54,083 nucleotides of DNA from an uncultured Acetobacteraceae bacterium (GTDB lineage Bacteria > Pseudomonadota > Alphaproteobacteria > Acetobacterales > Acetobacteraceae): NCBI GenBank assembly GCA_903895595.1, contig CAITUP010000004.1, positions 1 through 54,083 on the forward strand, given 5' to 3'. Below, piece by piece: positions 44,729 to 53,061 of this stretch (position 1 is the first letter of the stretch; each line of letters opens with the position of its first letter). The notes beneath the pieces are model-generated. The model saw only the letters and a list, made by a program, of their open reading frames with translations, did not search any database and was not told where the DNA came from. Position numbers and translations under genes: made by a program.

Positions 44729-45793
44729 ATGCCCTTCGACTCCCACCGCATCCACGATGTCCCCGACGACCTGCTCGCCGCCATCGACTATTGTTATGAG
44801 CAAGGCTGGACCGATGGCCTGCCCGTCGTCCCGCCCGTGGTCGAACGCGTGGAAGCCACACTTCTGTATGAAGGTCGCCCGCCGGAAGCCGTGATCGCCA
44901 CCCACCCCGCCACCGGCCTGCAACTCACCGTCCACGCCGCCGCCGTCAACGCCGTCATGGCCGGCTGCCTGCCGGAATATTTCCCCGTCGTGGTCGCGGC
45001 GTTCGAGGCGATGGACAAGCCCGATTTCAATTTCCACGGCTCCACCGCAAGCACAGGGGGGTCGGCCCCGCTGCTGATCGTCAGCGGCGACTATGCCGAG
45101 AGCATCGGCATGAATGCGGATGTGAATCTGTTCGGCCCCGGCAATCGCGCGAACGCGACGATCGGACGGGCGACGCGGTTGATTTTGCGGAATGTGTTCC
45201 AGATGATCCCCGGCATTTCCGACAAATCCACCCAAGGCAACCCGGGCAAATACAGCTTCTGCATCGCGGAACGATCCCGTGGCAATCCGTGGCCGCTGCT
45301 GTGCCAGGAGCAGGGCTACCCGGAGGGCGTGTCCAGCGTCACCGTCTTCGCCGGCGGCGGCTTCTGCAACGTGGAAAACCACGGCGGCAACACACCGGAA
45401 CAAATTTTTGGCGCTGTCGCCGATGCCATGGCCAATTACGGCTGCATCACCCTGGGGCAGAGCGTCGTCGTACTTGCCCCGGAACACATGAAAATCGTCG
45501 CGGAAGCCGGATGGAGCCGCCAAGACGCGCAGAATTTCCTGTTCAAAACAGCGAAGCGATCCGTCGGTGGCATGAAATCCGTCGGCAAATACCGCGACAG
45601 CGAATACAACAAGCAGGATCACGCGCTGACCGAACCCGACTTCGTGCATCGCGGCCTGACGCCGGACGATATTCTGATCACCTTGGGCGGCGGCGACGCC
45701 GGCGGCCATTCCTGTTTCATTCCGTCCTGGAGCCGCGGCCGCGGTTCCATCATGCAACACAAACCGATCGGTGTGTGCATCGATTGCGAATAG
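44729..45793 (+). CDS. Conserved-looking protein of unknown function, partner of the UGSC selenoprotein
   Basis: A 354-residue soluble protein; I do not recognise a named family. It starts with a helix and G-W-T-D-G-L-P-V-V-P-P-V (about residues 26-37). A glycine-rich middle part has H-G-S-T-A-S-T-G-G-S-A-P and N-L-F-G-P-G-N-R-A-N-A, then G-G-G-F-C-N-V-E-N-H-G-G-N and L-G-G-G-D-A-G-G-H-S-C-F. It ends in a C-x-x-C pair (C-I-D-C-E). The many Gly/Asn motifs suggest a ligand site. The start is the ATG at 44729 with AGGA upstream. Only 11 nt separate its stop from the selenoprotein ATG, and GGAGG lies in that gap, so the two are surely one operon and probably one pathway. The Cys pair could be a redox partner of the Sec site; that is inference. 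Confidence 0.75.
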   Translation: MPFDSHRIHDVPDDLLAAIDYCYEQGWTDGLPVVPPVVERVEATLLYEGRPPEAVIATHPATGLQLTVHAAAVNAVMAGCLPEYFPVVVAAFEAMDKPDFNFHGSTASTGGSAPLLIVSGDYAESIGMNADVNLFGPGNRANATIGRATRLILRNVFQMIPGISDKSTQGNPGKYSFCIAERSRGNPWPLLCQEQGYPEGVSSVTVFAGGGFCNVENHGGNTPEQIFGAVADAMANYGCITLGQSVVVLAPEHMKIVAEAGWSRQDAQNFLFKTAKRSVGGMKSVGKYRDSEYNKQDHALTEPDFVHRGLTPDDILITLGGGDAGGHSCFIPSWSRGRGSIMQHKPIGVCIDCE

Positions 45794-45804
45794 AGGAGGC
45801 GAAA

Positions 45805-46326
45805 ATGCGATTATACGACCCGACGTCCTCGGGTGCCGAAAAGTCCCTGTCCAGGGCAGCCGTTTTGGCGAGCCTGGAGGGCAAAACCATCGGCATCCTG
45901 GAAAACGGCAAGCTGAACGCGGTGGAAATGCTGCGCGAAGTCGCGGTTCTGTTCCAACAGCGGCACGGCTGCGAAATCCGGGCGGTCTACCACAAGTCGA
46001 ACGCCTCGGCCCCCGCGCCGGCCGAGACCCTCGCCAAAGCCGCCGCCGAAGTCGATTTCCTGATCACCGGCCTGGGCGATTGAGGCTCGTGCTCGACGTG
46101 CAGTTTGCATGACGGCATCAGCTTCGAACAACTGGGCAAGCGGGCAGTCGTTCTGACCACCGAACCGTTCGAGGTCACGGCGAAGAACATCGCCAAGATC
46201 ATGGGGCTTCCGGCCTACCCGTTCACGAAGGTGCAGCACCCGATCGGCAGTTGCAGCATTCCCGAACTCCAGGCTCGGGCCGAGGTCGCATACCGCCAGG
46301 CCTTGGCGATTTTGTTGGAGGATTGA
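45805..46326 (+). CDS. UGSC-motif selenoprotein, Sec at codon 93 (in-frame TGA)
   Basis: One 173-codon gene read through an in-frame TGA at 46081-46083. Upstream: M-R-L-Y-D-P-T, then G-K-T-I-G-I-L-E-N-G-K-L-N-A and V-D-F-L-I-T-G-L-G-D. Then Sec93-Gly-Ser-Cys96-Ser-Thr-Cys99. Downstream the same frame continues for 80 codons with T-T-E-P-F and H-P-I-G-S-C-S (Cys150) to the true stop at 46324. The motif U-G-S-C defines a known but biochemically uncharacterised selenoprotein family in which the Sec and Cys could form a redox pair. GGAGG precedes the ATG. Downstream of the UGA is a SECIS-like hairpin, and selB is in the window. The alternative is a nonsense-mutated gene; the intact downstream frame and exact placement of the motif argue against it. 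Confidence 0.9.
46081..46116 (+). promoter_or_regulatory. Candidate bacterial SECIS hairpin after the Sec UGA
   Basis: CGUGCA (46097-46102) pairs with UGCAUG (46106-46111) around the tri-nucleotide loop GUU (46103-46105). Beyond one A-A mismatch the stem continues with G-C, C-G and U-G pairs. The loop G is 20 nt after the UGA; bacterial SECIS elements place a loop G about 16-37 nt after it. The hairpin lies within the coding frame, as expected in bacteria. Fold energy was not computed. Confidence 0.65.
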
Positions 46327-46363
46327 TGGACGGGCGGCATCACAAATGCCGCCCGAAATCCAT
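46326..46363. terminator. Strong hairpin between convergent selenoprotein and parE genes
   Basis: CGGGCGGCAT (46331-46340), loop CACAA, ATGCCGCCCG (46346-46355): a perfect 10-bp stem. It can extend through ATGGA (46326-46330) and TCCAT (46359-46363) across a 3-nt bulge. There is no T run on either side, so it is not a classical intrinsic terminator. The parE stop codon (46340-46342) lies inside it. It probably protects or ends transcripts from both directions. Confidence 0.6.
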
Positions 46364-46633
46364 GCGTTCGTGCAGAATGCGGACGATGTCGATCCCATCC
46401 GCGATCGAACGGTAGAACAACACATGGGAACCGGTCGGATATTTGTAATACCCCGCCCGTATCTCGGGACATGCTCGCCCCATCGCCGGCCGAGCCGCGA
46501 TCGTGGCGATGTCGTGGGCGATCTGGCGGGTATAAAACGTGGCTTGGTCGAAGCCCCAACCTCGTTCCGTATAGGCCCAAATTTCCTCAAGATCGGTTTG
46601 GGCACGCGGCGAAAGTTTGTAGCGGTCAGTCAC
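46340..46633 (-). CDS. parE: ParE/RelE-family toxin
   Basis: A 97-residue toxin with the RelE/ParE fold: [16 protein letters not shown] near the start, R-P-A-M-G-R in the middle and the C-terminal [19 protein letters not shown] strand and helix. The closing L-H-x-R-M-D favours ParE (gyrase poison) over ribosome-dependent RelE. It starts at a GTG that overlaps the antitoxin stop by 4 nt (46630-46633), so the two are translationally coupled. Its 3' end lies within the hairpin at 46326-46363. Confidence 0.92.
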   Translation of the reverse strand: MTDRYKLSPRAQTDLEEIWAYTERGWGFDQATFYTRQIAHDIATIAARPAMGRACPEIRAGYYKYPTGSHVLFYRSIADGIDIVRILHERMDFGRHL

Positions 46634-46881
46634 GTGCCCGACGGCCGGGATGCGCGTTTCCCTGCGATAAAAGCCTCGAAATCGAATGCGGTGGATGGAC
46701 CGCTGCTCTCTCCTTCGATCAGCGCGGCACGCAGGGCTTGCAGACGGATTTCCTGTTCTTCCAGCAGCCGCAACCCGGCGCGCACGACATCGCTTGCACT
46801 GCCATAACGGCCCTGGCCAACCTGCGCCTCCACGAAGCCGCTGAAATGCGGGCCGAGACTAAAGGATGTATTTTTGCTCAT
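46630..46881 (-). CDS. parD: ParD-family antitoxin
   Basis: An 83-residue ribbon-helix-helix antitoxin of the ParD type. [12 protein letters not shown] is the DNA-binding ribbon, [18 protein letters not shown] the helices, and the charged C-terminal half should bind the toxin. The start is the ATG at 46881 with AGGAGG 8 nt ahead; codons further upstream in the frame lie across the operator and are not part of the family. It is expected to repress its own promoter through the palindrome at 46905-46921. Confidence 0.92.
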   Translation of the reverse strand: MSKNTSFSLGPHFSGFVEAQVGQGRYGSASDVVRAGLRLLEEQEIRLQALRAALIEGESSGPSTAFDFEAFIAGKRASRPSGT

Positions 46882-46904
46882 CGGCAATGCCTCCTGGCCG
46901 CTGG

Positions 46905-46945
46905 ATACCAAAAATTGGTATTCAGCGGCAAGCGCCCGTCGTCAA
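46905..46945 (-). promoter_or_regulatory. Promoter and operator palindrome of parDE
   Basis: A perfect inverted repeat ATACCAA-AAA-TTGGTAT (46905-46921) lies 24 nt upstream of the parD ATG. On the minus strand, TTGACG (46940-46945) sits 17 nt before AATACC, the left arm of the repeat, so the palindrome would cover the -10. This is the normal layout for ParD self-repression. The -10 match is weak. Confidence 0.55.
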
Positions 46946-46964
46946 CGCGCCGATGAATTATCCC

Positions 46965-47327
46965 CTATTTGCAGGGGAACCGCTCGCCGAGGAACTGGAA
47001 GAACCCGTCCACCGGGCCGAGCGTCCGGTGGGCTGGCAGTGCGCGGACCCAGTTCACGAATTCCATCATCGTTTCCGTGCGCTTCACCGCGGGCGGGAAA
47101 CAGAATTTCTTCTTGTCGCCGGCGTATTTGCGCTCCACATCCAACGCGCCCTGCGCGAAGCCGTGGCAGAAGTTGATCTTCGCATCCGCCGCCGAGGATT
47201 TCGGATCGGCGCCGCACAGTTCCGCCAGATCGCCCGCGTTTTCGACCCGGATGTTGATCGCCCCGGCCGCCCAGGCCGACGCGGACACCGAAACCAGCAA
47301 CGCCGCCGCCAAAACCAACTTTTTCAT
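46965..47327 (-). CDS. Secreted Rap1a/Tai-domain protein
   Basis: A 120-residue periplasmic protein. The signal peptide is [20 protein letters not shown], with likely cleavage after residue 20. The mature part has the Rap1a/Tai pattern: [19 protein letters not shown] and a final P-C, giving four cysteines for two disulfides. In Serratia, Rap1a is the immunity protein against a type VI amidase effector. No effector or secretion gene is in this window, so a housekeeping role is equally possible. The ATG at 47327 overlaps the queC stop (ATGA), with GGAGAG ahead. Confidence 0.8.
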   Translation of the reverse strand: MKKLVLAAALLVSVSASAWAAGAINIRVENAGDLAELCGADPKSSAADAKINFCHGFAQGALDVERKYAGDKKKFCFPPAVKRTETMMEFVNWVRALPAHRTLGPVDGFFQFLGERFPCK

Positions 47328-48028
47328 ACGCGCTCTCCACCCGTTTGTTCCCGCCAGCGACGCCAGCCGCCCGCGCGCAAGTCGCACGCCGGGCAAGTGC
47401 CGCAACCGTAGCCCCAGTCGTGCAACTGTGTCCGGTCGCCAAGATAGCAGCTATGGCTCAATGTCCGCACGGTTTCGACCAAGGCGTCCCCGCCGAGCGA
47501 GGCCGTCAGTTCCCAAGTGGCGGCCTTGTCGCGCCACATCAAGGGGGTCTCCAGCACGAAACGCCGCTGCATGCCCAAATTCAGCGCGAGCTGCATCGCT
47601 TTCACCGTATCGTCACGGCAGTCGGGGTAGCCGGAGTAATCCGTCTCGCACACGCCCAGCACGATCCGCCGCAGCCCGCGCCGCCACGCCAGCGCCGCCG
47701 CGCAGGTCATGAACAGCAGGTTCCGGCCGGGGACGAAGGTGTTGGGCAGACCTTCCTCGGTCATGGCAATGGCGATATCCGCCGTCATCGCCGTCTGTCC
47801 CAGCCCCGCGATGGTGGTTTGCAGGTCCACCATGTGATCCTCCCCCAAGGCGGGGCAAGCCAAAGCCTGACGGATCGGTTCGCGGCAGGTCAGCTCGATG
47901 GCATGCCGCTGGCCGTAGCGGAAGCCGAGCGTTTCGACGTGCGGGTAACGTGCCAAGGCCCAGGCGAGGCAAACGGTGGAATCCTGCCCGCCGGAGAACA
48001 GGACCAGCGCGTGGTCCGGGGATGTCAT
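47324..48028 (-). CDS. queC: 7-cyano-7-deazaguanine synthase (QueC)
   Basis: A 234-residue enzyme of queuosine synthesis that turns 7-carboxy-7-deazaguanine into preQ0 with ATP and ammonia. It shows the PP-loop L-F-S-G-G-Q-D-S-T (residues 9-17), the substrate part P-G-R-N-L-L-F and the C-terminal zinc site [10 protein letters not shown]. The start is the ATG at 48028; the frame runs upstream only into lpxC. It ends with the ATGA overlap onto the Rap1a-like gene and begins 5 nt after the lpxC stop, so it probably rides on the lpxC transcript. No other que genes are seen. Confidence 0.93.
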   Translation of the reverse strand: MTSPDHALVLFSGGQDSTVCLAWALARYPHVETLGFRYGQRHAIELTCREPIRQALACPALGEDHMVDLQTTIAGLGQTAMTADIAIAMTEEGLPNTFVPGRNLLFMTCAAALAWRRGLRRIVLGVCETDYSGYPDCRDDTVKAMQLALNLGMQRRFVLETPLMWRDKAATWELTASLGGDALVETVRTLSHSCYLGDRTQLHDWGYGCGTCPACDLRAGGWRRWREQTGGERV

Positions 48029-48033
48029 TGAGA

Positions 48034-48984
48034 TCAGTCCGCAGCGGCCGCCAGCGAGTCGTCCATGATCGTCCGCCAATTGGCGGCCTCGGCGAACAGT
48101 GCCCGCAGAAGCTTGTTGTTCAGCGCATGACCGGTCCGGTGCGCGATAAACCGCCCATGCAAAGGTCCACCGGCGAGCGCCAGATCGCCCACGGCGTCCA
48201 GAAGCTTGTGGCGAGCGAATTCCCGCGGCATGCGCAGGCCGCCGGGGTTCAGCACTTTGTCCTGGTCCACGACAACCGCGTTGTCCAGGCTGCCGCCACG
48301 GGCCAGGCCGGCCTTTTGCAACTGGGCCACTTCCTCGGCCATCGCGAAGGTGCGGGCGCGGGACAGCTCATCGCGGAAACTGTTGGGCGTCAGCCGCAGG
48401 GAACAGCCCTGCTTGCCGATGGCTGGCGCAGCGAAGTCGATGGTCAATTCCATGTCCAGCATCGGTGGTTCGACGCGGGATGCGCGGGGGAACGGCCGCA
48501 ATTCGGCGAAGGCATCGCCATCCGTCACGCGGACGGTGCGGAGGATCTCGATAGTCTGCCGCGGCACGTATTGGTCGACGATCCCAGCGCATTCCAGCAG
48601 GAACAGGAACGGCGCCGAGGACCCGTCCAGGATCGGCACTTCCGGCCCGTCTATTTCGACCAGAACATTGTCGATGCCGTTGGCGGACAATGCGGCCATC
48701 AGATGCTCGACCGTGCCGATGCGGGCTTCCCCGCTGCCAATCACCGTGCACAGGCGGGTGTCGCAAACCCGATCGAAGCGGGCCGGGACATCGACGCCAA
48801 GATCGGTGCGCCGGAACACCACGCCATGATCGGGTGCGGCCGGATGCAGCGTCAGATTGGCTTTACGGCCGGAATGCACGCCCACGCCGACACAACCGAT
48901 CGGCGCCTTGAGCGTCCGTTGGCTCCAGGGGGCATCCCCGAGCAAGCTGGTATCGTCGAACAGGATCGTGGGCAGCCCGTCCAT
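48034..48984 (-). CDS. lpxC: UDP-3-O-acyl-N-acetylglucosamine deacetylase (LpxC)
   Basis: The zinc-dependent enzyme of the first committed step in lipid A synthesis, about 316 aa. The zinc histidine lies in T-V-E-H-L-M-A-A-L (His94 from the chosen start); the second zinc group is in [15 protein letters not shown], and the catalytic His in [10 protein letters not shown] 25-residue N-terminal extension precedes the normal first strand, as in some alphaproteobacteria. The ATG at 48984 is preferred to a TTG 15 nt earlier. It follows ftsZ at the end of the dcw block, the standard position. Confidence 0.95.
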   Translation of the reverse strand: MDGLPTILFDDTSLLGDAPWSQRTLKAPIGCVGVGVHSGRKANLTLHPAAPDHGVVFRRTDLGVDVPARFDRVCDTRLCTVIGSGEARIGTVEHLMAALSANGIDNVLVEIDGPEVPILDGSSAPFLFLLECAGIVDQYVPRQTIEILRTVRVTDGDAFAELRPFPRASRVEPPMLDMELTIDFAAPAIGKQGCSLRLTPNSFRDELSRARTFAMAEEVAQLQKAGLARGGSLDNAVVVDQDKVLNPGGLRMPREFARHKLLDAVGDLALAGGPLHGRFIAHRTGHALNNKLLRALFAEAANWRTIMDDSLAAAAD

Positions 48985-49138
48985 GAAATCGTCTTCCAAG
49001 CCGGTGGCAGGACCAGATCGTCCCGCTCCGACTCTTCCTTACGACCCCTCCGCACCGCGTGGCGAGTCAATGATTATTGCCGACTGTTTCGGCACAAGCC
49101 ATTGTTTTGCCATTATTTGACGCAGCGCGGCATCCCAA

Positions 49139-50716
49139 TCACGGCGTGGAAATCTGCCGACGCAGGAAGGTCGGGACGTCGAGTTCCGACGGCTCCTCCC
49201 CGGTATGCTCCGCCGGATGCACCGCGGTCACCCGCGTTTCCACGTGATGCTCGATCTCCCGCCGGGGCGGAGCGACGTCCTGCGCGGGTCCCGAACGGCG
49301 GCGGAACGCCCCCGTCACCCGGCTGAAAATGCTCGGCGCCCCACCGGTCGGCGGCGCGTAAGCGGCAGCCGGAGGCGCAGCGTAGGCAGCAGGCGGTGGC
49401 GGCACCGCGACCGGTGCGGCCTGCTGAGGCCGGCCGGCCGGGGCGAACAGCCCGGTCGGACGCGGCGCCGGTTCCGGCCGAGCGATGGGCGGAACAATTT
49501 GGCGGGTCGGGGGGGCGGCGTGTGGCTGCGCCTGCGCAACGACGGCGGGCGTCACACGCGGCACGTCCGGGCGCTGCAAGGCAACCGCCTGCGCCGCTTC
49601 GGCCGGCACTTCCCGCAAAGCGGACGTTTGCCGCAGCTGCGGCACCGGCGTTTGCACGGCCGGCGCCGGCACGGGAATCGGTTGCGGCTCCGGAGTCGCA
49701 CCGCCCACGGACACGAGTCGCGGCCCTTTGGCCTCGGCGCCGCGTGGCGAATCGATGCCGGTGGCGACGACGGAGACGCGAATCCGCCCATTCAGCGATT
49801 CGTCGATGGCAGAACCGAAGATAACGTTCGCTTCTTCGTCCACTTCGTCGCGGATGCGCGTGACGGCCTGATCGACTTCGAACAGGGTCAGGTCCTCGCC
49901 GCCGGTGATGTTGATCAGCAGGCCTTTGGCGCCGCCCATGCTGGTGTCTTCCAGCAGCGGATTGTTGATCGCCGCCTCGGCCGCGCGGATGGCGCGGTTG
50001 TCGCCGTCGGCTTCGCCCGTGCCCATCATCGCCTTGCCCATCTCGGCCATGACGGCGCGGATATCGGCGAAGTCGAGGTTGATCAGCCCGTGCACCATCA
50101 TCAGATCGGTGACGCCGCGCACGCCCATATAAAGGACCTGATCGGCCATCTTGAACGCATCCTTCCAGGTGGTGCGTTCGTTGGCCATCCTGAACAGGTT
50201 CTGGTTCGGGATCACGATCAGCGTATCGACGTACTGCTGCAGTTCCTCGATGCCCTCATCCGCGGAGCGAGCACGACGCTGACCTTCGAAGCCGAAAGGC
50301 TTGGTCACCACGCCAACCGTCAAAATACCGCGTTCGCGGGCCATGCGCGCGATCACGGGCGCCGCGCCAGTACCGGTGCCGCCACCCATGCCGGCGGTGA
50401 TGAACACCATGTGCGCGCCGTCCAGATGCCGGAACAGCTCGTCGGCGGCTTCCTCGGCGGCGGCCTTGCCGATTTCCGGCTTGGCGCCGGCCCCGAGGCC
50501 CTGCGTCAGATGCGGCCCGAGCTGAATGCGCCGATCCGCTCGGCTGTGCATCAGCTGCTGCGCGTCGGTGTTGGCGACGACGAATTCGACGCCCTGCAGG
50601 TTCGCCGCGATCATGTTGTCGACAGCGTTGGTGCCGCCGCCTCCAACGCCGATCACGGTGATCCGTGGCGTGAAGTCGGTATGGGCCTGCGGCGGGATGA
50701 TCAGGTTCAGGGTCAT
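49139..50716 (-). CDS. ftsZ: Cell division protein FtsZ
   Basis: Tubulin-like GTPase that forms the division ring, 525 aa. The GTPase core holds [10 protein letters not shown] (24-33), the tubulin signature G-G-G-T-G-T-G (111-117) and N-x-D-F-A-D-I. From about residue 330 a long Pro/Ala/Gln-rich linker follows, much longer than in E. coli but normal for alphaproteobacteria. The end, [11 protein letters not shown], is the conserved tail that binds FtsA and other partners. The ATG has GGGGGAG ahead. ftsA ends 99 nt upstream. Confidence 0.98.
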   Translation of the reverse strand: MTLNLIIPPQAHTDFTPRITVIGVGGGGTNAVDNMIAANLQGVEFVVANTDAQQLMHSRADRRIQLGPHLTQGLGAGAKPEIGKAAAEEAADELFRHLDGAHMVFITAGMGGGTGTGAAPVIARMARERGILTVGVVTKPFGFEGQRRARSADEGIEELQQYVDTLIVIPNQNLFRMANERTTWKDAFKMADQVLYMGVRGVTDLMMVHGLINLDFADIRAVMAEMGKAMMGTGEADGDNRAIRAAEAAINNPLLEDTSMGGAKGLLINITGGEDLTLFEVDQAVTRIRDEVDEEANVIFGSAIDESLNGRIRVSVVATGIDSPRGAEAKGPRLVSVGGATPEPQPIPVPAPAVQTPVPQLRQTSALREVPAEAAQAVALQRPDVPRVTPAVVAQAQPHAAPPTRQIVPPIARPEPAPRPTGLFAPAGRPQQAAPVAVPPPPAAYAAPPAAAYAPPTGGAPSIFSRVTGAFRRRSGPAQDVAPPRREIEHHVETRVTAVHPAEHTGEEPSELDVPTFLRRQISTP

Positions 50717-50815
50717 GGGTTTACTCCCCCCGTCATGACGGGATGACAGTCATGTTGCTGGTTACGACAGAACGTCCGATTCGGAAGAGAGGCCGCGGGG
50801 CTTCGGTCGAACATT

Positions 50816-52117
50816 TCACACCCGATCCCGCAGATAATTGACGATACGGCGGAGCCAGCCGGCCTGCCGCTCCTCTTCCATATCCACATCCTGGAAGCCG
50901 CGGCCGGCTCCGGCGGCCCAGGACAGCAGGCCGCCCGCCGTCGCGAAGGCCGGGCCGGTCGCCATTTCCGGCAGACCGCGCAACGAAACCGGGCGGCCGA
51001 TGCGGACCTGGCGCCCGAGCATATGGGCGGCGAGGTCGCGGACTCCGGCGAGTTGGCAGGCGCCGCCGGTCAGCACCACGCGGTTGCCAGCGGCGCGGGT
51101 CAGGCCGGCGCTGTCCAGTCGGTCCTTGATATATTCGAAGGTTTCCTCGATCCGGGGCCGGATGATGTGCACGACCTGACTGCGCGGCACCCGGGCGAGC
51201 TGATGGTCTTCCTCGCCCACGATCGGCACCATCAACATTTCCCGGTCGTCGTCCGGGCTGCTTTGGACGTTGCCGTACAGGGTCTTCATACGTTCGGCGT
51301 GGATCAGCGTGGTGGACAGGCCGGTCGCCAGATCCTTGGTCACATGCAGCCCGCCGATCGGCAACTGCGCGGTGTGCAGAAGTTGGCCGTCGGCGAACAC
51401 CGCCATCCCGGTGGTCCCGCCGCCCATGTCGATGACGGTGGTGCCGAGTTCGCGCTCATCGTCCACCAGGGTGGACAGGCCCGCCGCCATGGGGGCCGAC
51501 ACCACCTCGTCGATTTCCAGATCGCACAGGCCGATGCAGTTTTTCAGGGTGCGGACGGCAGTCGCGGCGGCGTCGATCACGTGCAGGCGGGCGTTCAGCG
51601 TCGTGCAGAACAGGCCGCGCGGGTCGGCGACCTGATCGGTGGCATCGACGGCGAAATGCTGCGGCATGGTGTGAACCGCGTCCCGCCCCTCGGCGGCGGT
51701 GCGCATGCGGCCTTCGTTCACCACGCCACGAATGTCGCGATCCGAGACCTGCCGGCCCCCGACCGCCCATTGCACGTTGTACAACTTGGATTCCGGCTGC
51801 CCGCAGGTCAGGTTCACGGTCACCGACCGCAGGCGGATATCGGCCATGTCCTCGGCCTGTCCGACGCAGGTGCGGATGGCGCGCACGGCTTCATCCAGAT
51901 CGACGATGCTGCCGCCGCGCACCCCGGCGGCCTTGTGCCAGCCGAAGCCCAGCACCCGCAGCGTGCCGTCGCTCTCGGTGCGTCCGATCAGGCAAACGAT
52001 CTTGGTGGTGCCGATATCCAGCACCCCGAACGGGCCGGCGCGGTGATGCCGCGGGCGTTCCTGTTCCTCCGGCATCGCTGGCGGCAGCGGCGTGGGACGG
52101 CGAGCCATTTCGTTCAT
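50816..52117 (-). CDS. ftsA: Cell division protein FtsA
   Basis: Actin-like ATPase that anchors FtsZ to the membrane, 433 aa. The nucleotide motifs are G-V-L-D-I-G-T-T-K-I-V (about 31-41) and V-I-D-M-G-G-G-T-T-G-M. The 1C domain lies in between. The last residues, W-L-R-R-I-V-N-Y-L-R-D-R-V, form the amphipathic membrane helix. A Pro-rich 28-residue leader precedes the first strand. The start at 52117 has GAGGAG, which overlaps the end of ftsQ 13 nt upstream. It is in the expected ftsQ-ftsA-ftsZ order. Confidence 0.97.
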   Translation of the reverse strand: MNEMARRPTPLPPAMPEEQERPRHHRAGPFGVLDIGTTKIVCLIGRTESDGTLRVLGFGWHKAAGVRGGSIVDLDEAVRAIRTCVGQAEDMADIRLRSVTVNLTCGQPESKLYNVQWAVGGRQVSDRDIRGVVNEGRMRTAAEGRDAVHTMPQHFAVDATDQVADPRGLFCTTLNARLHVIDAAATAVRTLKNCIGLCDLEIDEVVSAPMAAGLSTLVDDERELGTTVIDMGGGTTGMAVFADGQLLHTAQLPIGGLHVTKDLATGLSTTLIHAERMKTLYGNVQSSPDDDREMLMVPIVGEEDHQLARVPRSQVVHIIRPRIEETFEYIKDRLDSAGLTRAAGNRVVLTGGACQLAGVRDLAAHMLGRQVRIGRPVSLRGLPEMATGPAFATAGGLLSWAAGAGRGFQDVDMEEERQAGWLRRIVNYLRDRV

Positions 52118-52130
52118 CGTCTGGCGCTCC

Positions 52131-53057
52131 TCATGTGGGCCGTTTCGCGACGGTGGGGATGACCGCGGGCGGGGCCGGCGGCGGTGGAGGCGGCAAGGCG
52201 GTTGCCGCGCCCGGCTTGGCCGCTGCGGTCTCGACGCGAGGGCGGACGACCAGCCGGTCCGGCAGACGCAGATCGATGTTCGTCAGCGGACGATCCATCA
52301 ACGCGTGCTCCTGTTGCAGCTGCATCAGGCGTTCCAGCGCCTCGGTCTCGTGCCCTTCCGGCAGCATGACGTCGATGCCGTTCTTCAAATGCAGGTTCCA
52401 GCGGCGTTCGCCGACCCGCACGGACGCGAGGATGCGCGCGCTCAGCGCCGGGTATTTGTCGAGCTGCTTCAGCAGGTCCGCCGCACCGGCCGGCGCGGCG
52501 GCGCCAACGACCATCGGCAGCTTGTCCTTGAACAGCGCCACATCCTGGTTCGCGACGATCTGACCTGCGCGGTCGATCAAATGGAATTTTTTCTCATTCT
52601 GCCAGATCGCGAACGGGCGCCGCTCGACGATCGCGACCACGACGGTGTCGGGCAGCCGGCGCTCCACCGTGGCCTGTTCGACCCAGGTCAGCGTTTCGAT
52701 CCGCGCCCGCGCGGCTTCGACCGAGAATCCCAGGATCGGATCGCCAATGGTGACCCCGATCGCGGCCCGCAGCAGCGGCTCGGGCGTGTTGGCCCGGCCT
52801 TCGATCGTCACATGCGCGACACGCAGGCCGGTAAAACCCGTGGAGCCGCCCAACCGTTCGCGCAGACTCGCAATCGTCCCGCCCGGCGCGACCGTGCGCA
52901 CCGCGAGGCCGACGGTTCCGACAACCGTCACCGCGAACAGCCCCCAACAGATGGGCCGTACCCATTTCTTCGCTTTCCGCAGCAGCATGGTCCGCTTGCT
53001 GATGCGGTCCTTCACGGACGTACGCGGCGTCCCGCGCGGAGATGGGGCGCGGCTCAT
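52131..53057 (-). CDS. ftsQ: Cell division protein FtsQ
   Basis: A bitopic divisome protein of 308 aa. It has a basic cytoplasmic tail of about 30 residues and one membrane helix (about 36-53, I-C-W-G-L-F-A-V-T-V-V-G-T-V-G-L-A-V). The periplasmic POTRA domain comes next (V-A-H-V-T-I-E-G to E-R-R-P-F-A-I-W-Q), then the beta domain that recruits FtsB and FtsL. It ends in a Pro-rich tail (eight prolines in a row) typical of Rhodospirillales. The start is the ATG at 53057, 4 nt past the ddl stop; an in-frame start 14 codons earlier would overlap ddl. Confidence 0.95.
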   Translation of the reverse strand: MSRAPSPRGTPRTSVKDRISKRTMLLRKAKKWVRPICWGLFAVTVVGTVGLAVRTVAPGGTIASLRERLGGSTGFTGLRVAHVTIEGRANTPEPLLRAAIGVTIGDPILGFSVEAARARIETLTWVEQATVERRLPDTVVVAIVERRPFAIWQNEKKFHLIDRAGQIVANQDVALFKDKLPMVVGAAAPAGAADLLKQLDKYPALSARILASVRVGERRWNLHLKNGIDVMLPEGHETEALERLMQLQQEHALMDRPLTNIDLRLPDRLVVRPRVETAAAKPGAATALPPPPPPAPPAVIPTVAKRPT

Positions 53058-53061
53058 GGCA

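Noticed and set aside
46105-46326. Separate gene starting at TTG 46105, downstream of the TGA
   Set aside because: No ribosome site, and its frame continues exactly from the preceding gene across the TGA within the UGSC motif, so it is the C-terminal half of the selenoprotein.
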